From: Flagellimonas hymeniacidonis
Lineage (GTDB): Bacteria > Bacteroidota > Bacteroidia > Flavobacteriales > Flavobacteriaceae
Assembly (NCBI RefSeq): GCF_008040165.1
Contig: NZ_VRUR01000001.1
Location: forward strand, 825,349-889,348
Direction: 5' to 3'
Length of the DNA stretch: 64,000 nucleotides
This document shows positions 41,734-51,276 of this stretch, one piece after another; position 1 is the stretch's first letter, and each line of letters begins with the position of its first letter. Position numbers and translations under genes: made by a program. The notes beneath the pieces were generated by a model. It worked only from the letters and a program-made list of their open reading frames with translations, was not told where the DNA came from and did not search any database.

Positions 41734-42909
41734 ATGAAAAATCTAATATATCTAGTACTCATAGCAGTTGTTTTATCTTCTTGTGGAGGAGGAAACAATG
41801 GTTCGGTAGAAAGTATTATTGCAGGAAATGACCTAGAGGCCATTCGTGCAAAACGAGCCGAAATTTCAAATCAGCAAAAAGCACTCGATAAAGAGATTCA
41901 ATCTTTAGATTCAGTTATAGCGGCTTTGGATGATAACGCCAAATTGCCTTTGGTGACCACTATAGAGGCAAAAACAGAAAAATTTGACCACTACTTGGAG
42001 CTACAAGGCGATGTTATGACCAAACAAAATGTGCTTATTTATCCTGAAATAGCGGGTACTCTTAACCGTGTTTATGTTAAAGAAGGGCAAAAAGTGAAAA
42101 AAGGACAATTGTTAGCTTCTATTGATGATGGAGGATTGTCTAGTCAGCTAGCGCAAATGAAGACACAAGCTGCGTTGGAGAAAACCACCTTTGAGCGTCA
42201 AAAAAGACTTTGGGAACAAAATATTGGTTCAGAAATTCAGTATTTACAGGCTAAAACAGCTTATGAAGCTCAAGAAAGTGCGGTTAAGCAAATGCAAAGC
42301 CAAGTTGCTAAATCCACTATTAGGGCTCCCTTCTCAGGAATCATTGATGATGTGATCAAAGATCAAGGTACCGTGGTTGGGCCAGGCCAAGGTTCTGAAG
42401 TTTTTAGAATTGTAAACCTATCCAATATGTACATTGAAGTAGAGGTTCCAGAGAGTCACTTACCCAATGTTGTTCCTGGAAAAAATGTGCATGTTTATTT
42501 CCCTGTATTGGGAGATAGCGTTACAACCAAAGTAAGACAAACAGGTAATTTCATCAATCCTAGCAATAGATCTTTTACAGTGGAAATTCCTGTACCTAGT
42601 AATAATGGTAAGGTAAAACCAAATCTTACAGCAAAAGTGATGATCAATGATTACACCAACGAGAATGCTATTTTAATTCCTCAAAGTATTGTTTCTGAAA
42701 ATGCTGCTGGGGAACAATATGTGTATTTGGTAAATGCGGATTCAACCTCCACAGATGCAGTTGCACAAAAATCAGTGATCACAACAGGAAAAACGCAGGG
42801 TGATTATGTTGAAGTGCTTTCCGGGGTCAACAGTGGCGATGGCATTATAGATGAAGGTGCCAGAAGCGTAAAAGAAGGGCAGAAAGTAAAAATCAAAGTC
42901 AGTAATTAG
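41734..42909 (+). CDS. RND efflux periplasmic adaptor lipoprotein
   Basis: A 391-residue membrane fusion protein anchored as a lipoprotein (lipobox VLSSC, Cys17). Domain order: an N-terminal coiled-coil piece (AIRAKRAEISNQQKALDKEI), the lipoyl half (GDVMTKQNVLIYPEIAGTLN; VKEGQKVKKGQLLASID), a helical hairpin, SKSTIRAPFSGIIDDVIKD-like (here STIRAPFSGIIDDVI), then beta-barrel and membrane-proximal domains. The extra coiled coil before the lipoyl domain is common in Bacteroidota adaptors. It links TolC and the RND permease. Confidence 0.94.
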   Translation: MKNLIYLVLIAVVLSSCGGGNNGSVESIIAGNDLEAIRAKRAEISNQQKALDKEIQSLDSVIAALDDNAKLPLVTTIEAKTEKFDHYLELQGDVMTKQNVLIYPEIAGTLNRVYVKEGQKVKKGQLLASIDDGGLSSQLAQMKTQAALEKTTFERQKRLWEQNIGSEIQYLQAKTAYEAQESAVKQMQSQVAKSTIRAPFSGIIDDVIKDQGTVVGPGQGSEVFRIVNLSNMYIEVEVPESHLPNVVPGKNVHVYFPVLGDSVTTKVRQTGNFINPSNRSFTVEIPVPSNNGKVKPNLTAKVMINDYTNENAILIPQSIVSENAAGEQYVYLVNADSTSTDAVAQKSVITTGKTQGDYVEVLSGVNSGDGIIDEGARSVKEGQKVKIKVSN

Positions 42910-42926
42910 CCAAAACGAAATATATT

Positions 42927-45900
42927 ATGAGCAAGCAAAAGAAAAAAGTAGATAAAGAATTTGGGCTGGCTTCATGGGCTATTGACAATAAAACAACCAT
43001 GTATGTTTTAATTGCCGTAATTCTTTTTCTCGGTGCATCCGCATACTTTAGTATGCCCCGTGAAAACTTTCCAGAAATAAAAGAAACCAAAATATACATT
43101 AGTTCTGTTTATCCTGGAAATACAGCAGAGGATATTGAAAAGTTGATTACCGATCCACTTGAGGATGAACTTAAAACCGTCAGCAATGTTGTTGAAATCA
43201 CTTCAACATCTCAAGAAGATTATTCCATAATTATTGTGGAATTTGATGAAAACCTATCTGTTGAAGCTGCTAAACAAAAGGTTAAGGATGAAGTTGACTC
43301 CCAAACTTCTGGAGAAGATTGGCCTACGTTTAATGGTGCAAAAGTTGAGCCCAATGTGTTTGACTTAAGCATGTCGGAAGAGATTCCTATTCTAAACATT
43401 AATATTTCTGGGGATTATCCTGTTGATAAACTCAAAGAATATGGTGAGTATTTAGAAGATGAAATTGAAAGTCTTCAAGAAATAAAACAAGTAGATATTC
43501 GTGGCGCCCAAGAAAAGGAAGTAGAAGTTGCCGTTGATATTTACAAGATGATGGCCGCCCAGGTGAGTTTTGATGATATCATCAATACAATAAACAATGG
43601 GAACACAACCATTTCTGCTGGCAACTTAATTACGAGCGGACAAAGAAGAACCATAAGAATTGTTGGTGAAATAGACGAGCCAAATGAGTTGGAAAACTTT
43701 GTGGTAAAGTCTGAAAACAACAATCCTATTTATTTAAAGGATATTGCCGTAGTAAGTTTTAAGGAAGAGGACAAAACAACCTATGCCAGAGAATTTGGAC
43801 ACCCAGTGGTTATGTTGGACGTTAAAAAACGTGCCGGTAAAAACATGGTTGCCGCTGCAGAACAGATTCAGGTAATCGTGGAAGATGCGGTAAAAAATGT
43901 ATTCCCTCAAGATTTAGAAGTAAGTGTAGCCAATGATCAATCTTCAAAAACCATTGGGCAAGTAGATGATTTGGTGAATAACATCATTTTCGGAATTATT
44001 CTGGTTGTCACTGTTTTGATGTTTTTCTTAGGATTCAAAAATGCACTTTTCGTAGGTTTTGCAATCCCAATGTCCATGTTCATGTCGTTAATGATTCTAA
44101 GTCTTCTTGGATACACCATGAACACTATGATCCTGTTTGGATTGATCATGGGACTTGGTATGCTGGTGGACAATGGTATTGTGGTCGTCGAAAATGTGTA
44201 TCGCCTAATGGACCAAGAAGGCATGTCCAGAATAGAGGCTGCCAAAAAAGGAATTGGAGAGATTGCATTCCCTATTATCATTTCCACATTGACCACCGTT
44301 GCAGCCTTTGTGCCGCTGGGATTATGGCCTGGGGTTATGGGGCAATTTATGATCTATTTCCCAGTTACCCTGTCTGTTGTGCTTGGGTCATCCCTATTTG
44401 TAGCAATATTCTTTAACTCTGTGTTGGTTTCTAGATATATGACCACAGAAGACAAGGATATGCCGCTAAAACAAATTATACAGATTACTGCTATTGTTGC
44501 CGGAATTGGATTACTCATCTTGATCTTCGGTGGAAGCTATCGCGCTTTGGGAACTTTAATGATAGTGACTTCTATTTTGCTTTGGGTATATAGACTTTTC
44601 TTAAGAGGTTGGGCAAATGGATTTCAAAACAAGGTATTGCCAAGATGGGAGCGCTTCTATGAAAAAATGCTTCGTGGAGCATTGACAGGAAGAAAGCCGA
44701 TTCTTATAGCCATTGGTACTTTTGTGCTTCTTTTTCTTGCCTTTATGGGCTTTGGAGCATCAGTGGGAAGTCAAAGAACGAAGGTGGAATTCTTTCCAGA
44801 CAATACGCCTAACCAGATTATTGTTTATATCGAATATCCTGAGGGCACTGACATTAAAAAGACCAATGAAATTACAAATGATGTTGAGCAACGTGTCTAT
44901 GATATTATTAATGAAGATGCCTATTTGCACGGAGATTATAATTTCTTAACCGAGAGTGCGGTTTCGCAGGTGGGTGAAGGAGCGGGTAATCCGCAGACCG
45001 ATGGTGGTTCCGCTGCCGAAATGCCACATCGTGGAAAAATTACCGCTACCATGCGTGAATATAAATTCCGCGAAGGTGCCAACAGTAATGAGCTGCTGAA
45101 AAAAGTACAGGAAGCCCTAAAAGATGTGTATCCTGGGGTTGCCATTTCTGTGGAAAAAGATGCTGTAGGTCCTCCTGCTGGTTATCCAATCAACATTGAA
45201 TTGGAAGGAAATGACTATTCAGAATTGATTACCGCTGCAGAAAAAATGCGTAATTACATCAATGCAAAAAACATTCCCGGTATTGATGAGCTTAAGATAG
45301 ATGTCAATAAATCAAAACCAGCAATGTTGGTGGCTGTGGATAGAAAAAAAGCTGGCGAACTTGGTGTTGCCACTGGACAGGTTGGGCAACAGCTCAGGAA
45401 TTCAATTTTTGGAGCCAAGGCAGGTATCTATAAAGAAGATGGCGAGGATTATGATATTTATGTTCGCTTTAATGAAGAAAACAGATACAATACCAGTGCC
45501 ATTTTTAATCAGAAAATCACATTTAGAGATCAGTCTTCCGGTCAAATAAAAGAGGTTCCTGTTTCGGCGGTGGCAAAACAAGTGAACAGTTCAGGTTTTA
45601 GTGCCATTAAACATAGAGATGTAAAACGAGTGGTAACCGTATATTCAGCTTTGGCTCCCGGCTTCACGGATGCGGGTGCCATTGTGAGCAAAGTTCAAGA
45701 TGAAATGGAGAGTTTCACCGAGCTTCCTCCAGATATTAACGTTGATTATACTGGTCAGATCGAGGAGCAGAATAAGCAAATGGCCTTTTTAATGGGTGCC
45801 TTCTTTACAGGTCTTGGTTTGATTTTCTTTATTTTGATTTTCCAGTTCAATTCCATTTCTAAACCAGGGATTATCATGCTTGCTATTTTCCTAAGTTTAA

Positions 45901-46436
45901 TAGGAGTGTTTGGTGGAATTGTAGCCACAGGAAGCGCATTTGTTATCATGATGACCATGATGGGTATTATTTCATTGGCTGGTATTGTGGTAAACAACGG
46001 TGTGGTACTGCTCGATTACACACAACTCCTTATCGATAGGAAAAAAGTAGAGTTGGAATTGGAAGAAGGTGACCTATTGGAATCCAAAGACTTTATGGAA
46101 GCCGTTGTTAAAGGAGGGAAAGCAAGATTGCGTCCTGTATTATTGACTGCAATCACCACTATTTTAGGCTTGATTCCACTAGCAACCGGGTTTAACATTA
46201 ACTTCTTTACGCTGTTTAGTGAGTTCAATCCAAATATCTATTTTGGTGGGGACAACGTGATTTTCTGGGGACCTTTGGCCTGGACCGTTATATACGGCTT
46301 GCTAGTGGCTACCTTCTTAACATTGATTGTGGTACCTATTCTTTTCAGCTTAGTGTACCGTGTTAAAGTAAGAGTCCACAAAAGAAGGGTTAAAAAAGAG
46401 GAGGACAAAAAAGAAGTGTTGGACATAGCCGCTTAG
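42927..46436 (+). CDS. RND efflux permease (HAE1 family)
   Basis: A 1169-residue inner-membrane pump with twelve helices and two large periplasmic loops. TM4 carries LGMLVDNGIVVVENVYRLMD; the second of the proton-relay aspartates of AcrB is Asn here, as in many HAE1 relatives. TM7-12 include GIISLAGIVVNNGVVLLDYT. It is about 120 residues longer than AcrB, mostly in a loop between TM6 and TM7 (DMPLKQIIQITAIVAGIGLL) that appears to carry two extra hydrophobic stretches. Substrates are not predictable. Last gene of the tetR operon, closed by a strong terminator. Confidence 0.95.
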   Translation: MSKQKKKVDKEFGLASWAIDNKTTMYVLIAVILFLGASAYFSMPRENFPEIKETKIYISSVYPGNTAEDIEKLITDPLEDELKTVSNVVEITSTSQEDYSIIIVEFDENLSVEAAKQKVKDEVDSQTSGEDWPTFNGAKVEPNVFDLSMSEEIPILNINISGDYPVDKLKEYGEYLEDEIESLQEIKQVDIRGAQEKEVEVAVDIYKMMAAQVSFDDIINTINNGNTTISAGNLITSGQRRTIRIVGEIDEPNELENFVVKSENNNPIYLKDIAVVSFKEEDKTTYAREFGHPVVMLDVKKRAGKNMVAAAEQIQVIVEDAVKNVFPQDLEVSVANDQSSKTIGQVDDLVNNIIFGIILVVTVLMFFLGFKNALFVGFAIPMSMFMSLMILSLLGYTMNTMILFGLIMGLGMLVDNGIVVVENVYRLMDQEGMSRIEAAKKGIGEIAFPIIISTLTTVAAFVPLGLWPGVMGQFMIYFPVTLSVVLGSSLFVAIFFNSVLVSRYMTTEDKDMPLKQIIQITAIVAGIGLLILIFGGSYRALGTLMIVTSILLWVYRLFLRGWANGFQNKVLPRWERFYEKMLRGALTGRKPILIAIGTFVLLFLAFMGFGASVGSQRTKVEFFPDNTPNQIIVYIEYPEGTDIKKTNEITNDVEQRVYDIINEDAYLHGDYNFLTESAVSQVGEGAGNPQTDGGSAAEMPHRGKITATMREYKFREGANSNELLKKVQEALKDVYPGVAISVEKDAVGPPAGYPINIELEGNDYSELITAAEKMRNYINAKNIPGIDELKIDVNKSKPAMLVAVDRKKAGELGVATGQVGQQLRNSIFGAKAGIYKEDGEDYDIYVRFNEENRYNTSAIFNQKITFRDQSSGQIKEVPVSAVAKQVNSSGFSAIKHRDVKRVVTVYSALAPGFTDAGAIVSKVQDEMESFTELPPDINVDYTGQIEEQNKQMAFLMGAFFTGLGLIFFILIFQFNSISKPGIIMLAIFLSLIGVFGGIVATGSAFVIMMTMMGIISLAGIVVNNGVVLLDYTQLLIDRKKVELELEEGDLLESKDFMEAVVKGGKARLRPVLLTAITTILGLIPLATGFNINFFTLFSEFNPNIYFGGDNVIFWGPLAWTVIYGLLVATFLTLIVVPILFSLVYRVKVRVHKRRVKKEEDKKEVLDIAA

Positions 46437-46450
46437 TAAGCGACTATCAT

Positions 46451-46492
46451 AAATAAAAAAGCCCCGACCATTTAGTCGGGGCTTTTTTATTT
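46451..46492. terminator. bidirectional intrinsic terminator after the efflux operon
   Basis: GCCCCGAC (46461-46468) and GTCGGGGC (46475-46482) close a 6-nt loop. The A-tract before and T-tract after extend the pairing to 18 bp. It stands between the converging RND and YwqK-like genes and can stop both. Confidence 0.92.
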
Positions 46493-46503
46493 ATACTTTT
46501 CTA

Positions 46504-46854
46504 TCACTTGTTGGTTGTGGCAACTTCTGTTTGGTTCCAATTTTTTACATCAACAATACGGTTATCCGCATAATCGACTTCCTTCAAAATCTCACCTTCC
46601 CAAAAAAACCATTTACCAGATTTGATACCATTGATATATTTCCCAGAAGCAATTTTATTGCCTTCTGTGTTATACATAAACCATTGTCCATGTAACTTAC
46701 CATCTAAATAATGCCCAACTTGAGCTATTTCACCATTTTCATGAAAATATGTAGCCTTAACCATTTCCCCTACTTTTTCTAATGTAGGTTCAGTACTTTG
46801 TGAATACATACCAACTGAAAATACGACTGCTATCAAAAATATTGCTTTCTTCAT
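46504..46854 (-). CDS. exported YwqK-family MORN-repeat protein
   Basis: A 116-residue protein with a signal peptide (MKKAIFLIAVVFSVGMYSQ) and three MORN-type repeats: ATYFHENGEIAQVGHYLDGK, LHGQWFMYNTEGNKIASGKY and KSGKWFFWEGEILKEVDY. YwqK is annotated as an antitoxin partner in Bacillus, but exported flavobacterial proteins of this type are not known to act so, and no toxin gene is adjacent. The 241-bp region upstream holds phased ACATTAA repeats, on the strand of aspS. Confidence 0.85.
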   Translation of the reverse strand: MKKAIFLIAVVFSVGMYSQSTEPTLEKVGEMVKATYFHENGEIAQVGHYLDGKLHGQWFMYNTEGNKIASGKYINGIKSGKWFFWEGEILKEVDYADNRIVDVKNWNQTEVATTNK

Positions 46855-46906
46855 ATGATATGGGTTTTGTAGAATTACTTAACGATATAAATGTACTTAT
46901 TATTTT

Positions 46907-46946
46907 ACATTAAATACATATTCAGATAACATTAAATTTACATTAA
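46907..46946 (+). repeat. 11-bp phased ACATTAA repeats upstream of aspS / YwqK gene
   Basis: ACATTAA lies at 46907-46913, 46929-46935 and 46940-46946. A degenerate copy, ATATTCA (46918-46924), fills the missing place, so four units follow each other every 11 bp. Seven-base direct repeats at 11-bp spacing are the design of Pho-box type sites for OmpR/PhoB-family response regulators. TATTTG follows at 46956. The same array type precedes the phosphate porin gene at 56256. The rest of the 241-bp gap has only the aspS -7 element. Confidence 0.6.
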
Positions 46947-47068
46947 ACCTGTAAATATTTGTTATTCAGTTATTTATCCAATGTTAAGTTTTTCCTTTAT
47001 AGCTTTTGTCGAAGAATAACTACCGAAAATCCATCCGCATATCTAGCAATAAATATTGGTATTCCTCT

Positions 47069-47076
47069 TAAATTTG
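47069..47076 (+). promoter_or_regulatory. -7 promoter element of aspS
   Basis: TAAATTTG, a complete TAnnTTTG, 19 bp before the ATG at 47096. No TTG at normal -33 distance. Confidence 0.55.
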
Positions 47077-47095
47077 CCTCTTCATAGAGAATATC

Positions 47096-48844
47096 ATGTA
47101 TAGAAACAATACTTGCGGAGCCTTAAGAGCATCGCAAATCAATTCAGAAGTTACTTTAAGCGGATGGGTGCACAAGATCAGGGACAAAGGCTTTATGGTT
47201 TGGGTGGATCTTAGAGATCGCTATGGTATAACCCAATTGGTCTTTGATCAAGATCGTACCTCTGCACAACTTTTGGAAGAAGCCAAAGCACTTGGACGGG
47301 AGACCGTCATCCAAATTAAAGGGCAAGTGATTGAAAGAGCTTCTAAAAACCCCAATATTCCAACCGGTGATATTGAGGTACTTGTTCAAGAACTCAAAAT
47401 ACTCAACGAATCTATATTACCCCCCTTTACTATTGAAGACGAAACAGATGGTGGTGAAGACATCCGCATGAAGTATCGGTACCTTGATATTAGAAGAAAT
47501 CCAGTAAAGAATAACCTTATGTTTAGGCATAAGGTGACTATGGAAGTTCGAAAATACCTTTCTAATCAAGAATTCATCGAAGTGGAAACCCCGTATTTAA
47601 TTAAATCCACCCCAGAAGGAGCTAGGGATTTTTTAGTGCCAAGTCGTATGAATGAGGGGCAGTTTTATGCGCTGCCACAATCTCCACAAACCTTTAAGCA
47701 ATTGCTTATGGTAGGTGGAATGGATAAGTACTTTCAAATTGTAAAGTGTTTTAGAGATGAGGATTTACGTGCGGACAGACAGCCAGAATTCACTCAAATA
47801 GATTGTGAAATGGCTTTTGTTGGGCAAGAAGATATCTTAAATGAGTTTGAAGGCTTAACCAAGCATTTGCTCAAAGAAGTTCACGGAATAGATTCAGATG
47901 ATTTCCCAAGAATGACTTACGATGACGCTATGCGTTTATATGGAAATGATAAACCGGATATCCGTTTTGATATGCAATTTGGTGAGCTGAACCCAGTTGC
48001 GCAACACAAAGATTTCAATGTGTTTAATTCTGCTGAGCTGGTAGTGGGTATCTCCGTTCCCGGTGGAGCTTCCTACACCCGAAAAGAAATTGATAAGCTT
48101 GTTGATTGGGTAAAACGCCCTCAAGTTGGAGCTAAAGGGATGGTTTATGTAAAATGCAATGAAGATGGTACTTATAAATCTTCCGTTGATAAATTTTATG
48201 ATCAGGATGATTTGGCCAAATGGGCAGAAGTGACAAATGCCAAAGCAGGAGATCTAATTTGTGTGCTTTCAGGAAACACAAATGAAACAAGAACTCAATT
48301 GAGTGCTTTGCGCATGGAACTTGCAGAACGGTTGGGCCTTAGAAAATCAGATGAGTTTGCACCTTTATGGGTTATAGATTTTCCACTGCTGGAATTGGAT
48401 GAAGAAACGGGCACCTATCATGCCATGCATCATCCGTTCACATCTCCCAAACCAGGTCAATTGGAGCTTTTGGAAACAAACCCAGGCGATGTAAAAGCCA
48501 ATGCTTACGATTTGGTCTTGAATGGGAATGAAATAGGAGGAGGGTCCATTCGTATTCACGATAAGGAGATTCAAGCTACCATGTTCAAGCATTTAGGTTT
48601 CACCCCGGAAGAAGCAAAAGAACAATTTGGATTCTTGATGGATGCCTTTCAATATGGAGCACCGCCACATGGTGGAATTGCCTTTGGATTGGATAGGCTT
48701 GTTGCCATTTTGGGCGGACAAGAAACCATTAGAGATTTTATAGCCTTCCCTAAAAACAATAGTGGACGTGATGTAATGATTGATGCTCCGGCCTCCATTG
48801 ATAACGAACAACTCAAAGAACTTCATCTCAAGTTAGATCTATAG
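47096..48844 (+). CDS. aspS: aspartate--tRNA ligase
   Basis: A 582-residue class II synthetase: N-terminal OB-fold anticodon domain ([20 protein letters not shown]), class II motif 2 ([19 protein letters not shown]), the bacterial GAD insertion (residues about 290-410) and motif 3 ([13 protein letters not shown]). The length is normal for the bacterial type. Whether it charges tRNA-Asn as well as tRNA-Asp cannot be decided from motifs alone. A terminator follows at once. Confidence 0.98.
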   Translation: MYRNNTCGALRASQINSEVTLSGWVHKIRDKGFMVWVDLRDRYGITQLVFDQDRTSAQLLEEAKALGRETVIQIKGQVIERASKNPNIPTGDIEVLVQELKILNESILPPFTIEDETDGGEDIRMKYRYLDIRRNPVKNNLMFRHKVTMEVRKYLSNQEFIEVETPYLIKSTPEGARDFLVPSRMNEGQFYALPQSPQTFKQLLMVGGMDKYFQIVKCFRDEDLRADRQPEFTQIDCEMAFVGQEDILNEFEGLTKHLLKEVHGIDSDDFPRMTYDDAMRLYGNDKPDIRFDMQFGELNPVAQHKDFNVFNSAELVVGISVPGGASYTRKEIDKLVDWVKRPQVGAKGMVYVKCNEDGTYKSSVDKFYDQDDLAKWAEVTNAKAGDLICVLSGNTNETRTQLSALRMELAERLGLRKSDEFAPLWVIDFPLLELDEETGTYHAMHHPFTSPKPGQLELLETNPGDVKANAYDLVLNGNEIGGGSIRIHDKEIQATMFKHLGFTPEEAKEQFGFLMDAFQYGAPPHGGIAFGLDRLVAILGGQETIRDFIAFPKNNSGRDVMIDAPASIDNEQLKELHLKLDL

Positions 48845-48852
48845 TACATTTT

Positions 48853-48878
48853 AAATCCCGCCACTGAGCGGGATTTTT
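48853..48878 (+). terminator. intrinsic terminator of aspS
   Basis: ATCCCGC (48855-48861) pairs with GCGGGAT (48868-48874) around a 6-nt loop, then a T-run. It lies 9 bp after the aspS stop. Confidence 0.88.
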
Positions 48879-48905
48879 AATACTTTTAAGTGAATCATTA
48901 ACCTC

Positions 48906-50687
48906 ATGCCGAAAAAAAAGAGTTTGCTCACGCGTTTCCTTAAATGGCGGTATCGACATATCTCCAATAGGACCTTTGTTCATATCATGAGCTTGGTAGT
49001 TGGCTTTTTGGCAGGATTGGTTGCGGTTACTTTAAAAAACACAACCTATTTTATTCAATCACTGCTGGAAACTGGCATCGTATTTTCTCAAAACCAATTG
49101 TATTTCATTCTACCGATAGTTGGTTTGGCCCTAGTTTTCCTCTATGTGAAGTTCGTGCACAAAAAGCCCATACAGCACGCCGTATCTTCCATCATTTATT
49201 CCCTTTCCAAAAAGGGTGGGTTATTGTCTGTAAAAGATATCTATACTCCCTTAATCGCAGCACCATTAACTGTTGGTTTTGGAGGATCGGTTGGGTTGCT
49301 TGGCCCGGCGGTTAAATCTGGGTCGGCACTCGGCTCCAATTTAAGTAGACTGTTTCACATCGATGCTAAAACACGTTCCTTATTAGTGGCTTGTGCATCT
49401 GCAGGGGCGATTTCATCCATATTTCAATCCCCTATTGCCGCTATAATTTTTGCTGTGGAAGTTTTTACTTTGGATTTGACCATGCTCTCCATGTTACCCC
49501 TACTCCTAGCTTCAATTTCTGGCGTTCTTACCTCCTATTTCTTTTTAGGAAATGAAGTGCTTTTCAGTTTCTCTTTATCCGAAGGCTTTCAGCTTAAAGA
49601 CACCTTTTTTTATGTTTTACTTGGTGTGGGCACTGCTTTTGCCTCTATATACTTCACCAAAATGTATTTTAGCATTCTTGGTTTTTTCAAACGTTTTAAA
49701 AGTCCAAAATATAAACTTCTGGTCGGTGGGATTGCTATTGGTATTATGCTGTATGCCATTCCTCCACTATATGGAGAAGGGTTTGGTTTTATAAACAATT
49801 TGTTGGATGGAGATCATCTTAAAGCTTTGGGCAAAACCCCTTTTGATGCACATACCCATAACATCTGGGTCGTGATAGCATTATTGTTTGGCATAACGAT
49901 TTTCAAGGCTATTGCCATGACAACCACTTTTGCCGCTGGAGGAGCTGGAGGAATTTTTATTCCAACAATGGTCATGGGCAGTGCTTTAGGAAATGTATTG
50001 GCCAAAGTGATCAATAACCTTGGATTAGGGTTTGCAGTTTCCGAAAGTAATTTCACACTAATAGGTATGGCAGGATTAATCGCCGGGGTAATTCACGCAC
50101 CATTAACCGCTATTTTTTTAATTGCTGAAATAACAGGAGGCTACCAGCTCTTTGTTCCTCTTATGATTACCGCTTCCATCTCTTATTTAATGACCAAAAA
50201 TGCACTCGACTATACCATTTATACCAAAGAACTGGCCAAAATAGGTGCCGTACTCACCCATAACAAAGACCAAATGGTTTTAGGCCTTATGGAAATAGAT
50301 GATGTGATAGAAAAAAACTTTAAAGCTGTTCATCCCGAAATGTCGCTGGGTCAAATGTTGCATGAGTCCGTATCAAAATCCAAAAGGAACCTTTTCCCTG
50401 TTCTAAATGAAGAAGAAAAATTAATGGGCATTATAGTGTTGGATGATATTAGAGAATTCATGTTCGACACTGAACTTTACGACACCGTATATGTAAAAAA
50501 CTTAATGCATGCCCCTCCAGAACATATTTTTTGCGATTCGGATAGTATGAAAGAGGTGATGCAAAAATTCCAGGATAGCGGCGCATGGAATCTTCCAGTA
50601 ATAAAAGAAGGAAAATATGTGGGTTTCATTTCAAAATCGAAATTACTGACCGCCTATCGAAGAAAATTAATTAATCACACCCGATGA
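48906..50687 (+). CDS. ClC-type chloride channel/transporter with CBS domains, gating Glu absent
   Basis: A 593-residue ClC protein: a membrane part (residues about 20-430) and two CBS domains (about 450-580). Filter segments are present: GFGGSVGLLGPAVKSGSALG, GGAGGIFIPTMVMGSALG and AEITGGYQLFVPL. In the first, the position of the gating glutamate (E148 of E. coli ClC-ec1) is Leu. In IFAVEVFTLDL the internal proton glutamate (E203) is Val. Both are needed for Cl-/H+ exchange in known transporters, so this one may be an uncoupled channel (inference). Overlaps the next gene by 4 bp. Confidence 0.93.
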   Translation: MPKKKSLLTRFLKWRYRHISNRTFVHIMSLVVGFLAGLVAVTLKNTTYFIQSLLETGIVFSQNQLYFILPIVGLALVFLYVKFVHKKPIQHAVSSIIYSLSKKGGLLSVKDIYTPLIAAPLTVGFGGSVGLLGPAVKSGSALGSNLSRLFHIDAKTRSLLVACASAGAISSIFQSPIAAIIFAVEVFTLDLTMLSMLPLLLASISGVLTSYFFLGNEVLFSFSLSEGFQLKDTFFYVLLGVGTAFASIYFTKMYFSILGFFKRFKSPKYKLLVGGIAIGIMLYAIPPLYGEGFGFINNLLDGDHLKALGKTPFDAHTHNIWVVIALLFGITIFKAIAMTTTFAAGGAGGIFIPTMVMGSALGNVLAKVINNLGLGFAVSESNFTLIGMAGLIAGVIHAPLTAIFLIAEITGGYQLFVPLMITASISYLMTKNALDYTIYTKELAKIGAVLTHNKDQMVLGLMEIDDVIEKNFKAVHPEMSLGQMLHESVSKSKRNLFPVLNEEEKLMGIIVLDDIREFMFDTELYDTVYVKNLMHAPPEHIFCDSDSMKEVMQKFQDSGAWNLPVIKEGKYVGFISKSKLLTAYRRKLINHTR

Positions 50688-50947
50688 AATCGAAACTGAA
50701 ATATATTATAGTGCTAATTGTGCTACTTTCTTTTGGACTAATTATTTATGGGTTCAACATCAAACCAGACAATCCCCTTACCGCAAATAAATATATTGGA
50801 GCTGGAACTGTAGGGCTTTTCTTGGTCGCTATGCCGCTTTTCTTAATAAAAGAAAGCAAGGGAAAAGACATGAAAGATTATATGTTAACCAAGGAAAATA
50901 TTAAAAAGATGCAAAGTAAAGAAGGGGAAAAAGCTGAAAATCAATAA
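50684..50947 (+). CDS. small two-helix membrane protein
   Basis: An 87-residue protein with two hydrophobic helices (YIIVLIVLLSFGLIIYGF; YIGAGTVGLFLVAMPLFLI) and a charged C-terminal tail (ENIKKMQSKEGEKAENQ). Unknown family. The ATGA overlap with the ClC gene indicates coupled translation, so it may be an accessory subunit of the ClC protein (inference). Confidence 0.72.
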   Translation: MKSKLKYIIVLIVLLSFGLIIYGFNIKPDNPLTANKYIGAGTVGLFLVAMPLFLIKESKGKDMKDYMLTKENIKKMQSKEGEKAENQ

Positions 50948-50976
50948 TTTTCCCAAGATTTAAAGCTTATTTCACC

Positions 50977-51004
50977 TTGATAAATTTAAAATACCCTACT
51001 TTAG
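50977..51004 (+). promoter_or_regulatory. promoter of the cold shock gene
   Basis: TTG (50977-50979), a 17-bp spacer and TACTTTAG (50997-51004, one mismatch to TAnnTTTG). The 5' leader would be about 20 nt, much shorter than the thermosensing leader of E. coli cspA. Confidence 0.55.
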
Positions 51005-51027
51005 TATTTTAACAATTATTTATTTTA

Positions 51028-51219
51028 ATGACTGGCACAGTAAAATTTTTTAATGGATCCAAAGGTTATGGGTTCATTACCAACGACGAAACAGGAAAGG
51101 ACATTTTTGTTCATGTTACTGCATTGAACGGAGTGGAACTAAACGAAGGTGACAAAGTAGAATACCAAGAAGAAGAAGGAAGAAAAGGAGTGGTTGCTGC
51201 ACAAGTGCAAGTAATCTAA
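51028..51219 (+). CDS. cold shock domain protein
   Basis: A 63-residue CspA-like OB-fold protein with both RNA-binding motifs: RNP1-like GSKGYGFITND (KGYGFI) and RNP2-like DIFVHVTAL. It begins MTGTVKFFNG. Binds single-stranded RNA or DNA and acts as an RNA chaperone. Monocistronic, flanked by its own promoter and terminator. Confidence 0.96.
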   Translation: MTGTVKFFNGSKGYGFITNDETGKDIFVHVTALNGVELNEGDKVEYQEEEGRKGVVAAQVQVI

Positions 51220-51247
51220 CAACAATATTTTATTTTGATTAGAGACG

Positions 51248-51275
51248 AACCCTGATGAAATCATCAGGGTTTTTT
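51248..51275 (+). terminator. intrinsic terminator of the cold shock gene
   Basis: AACCCTGATGA (51248-51258) and TCATCAGGGTT (51261-51271) are perfect inverted repeats separated by 2 nt (the real loop must be somewhat larger), followed by a T-run. It also borders the converging tadA gene. Confidence 0.88.
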
Positions 51276-51276
51276 A

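Noticed and set aside
46504-46854. YwqK-like gene as part of a toxin-antitoxin or polymorphic-toxin system
   Set aside because: The protein is exported and no toxin-like gene is adjacent; the neighbours are an RND pump and aspS.
46980-47018. 12-codon ORF (begins MLSFSFIAF) in the aspS leader as a possible leader peptide
   Set aside because: It has no aspartate-codon run and no attenuator hairpin, so a leader-peptide mechanism cannot be supported.
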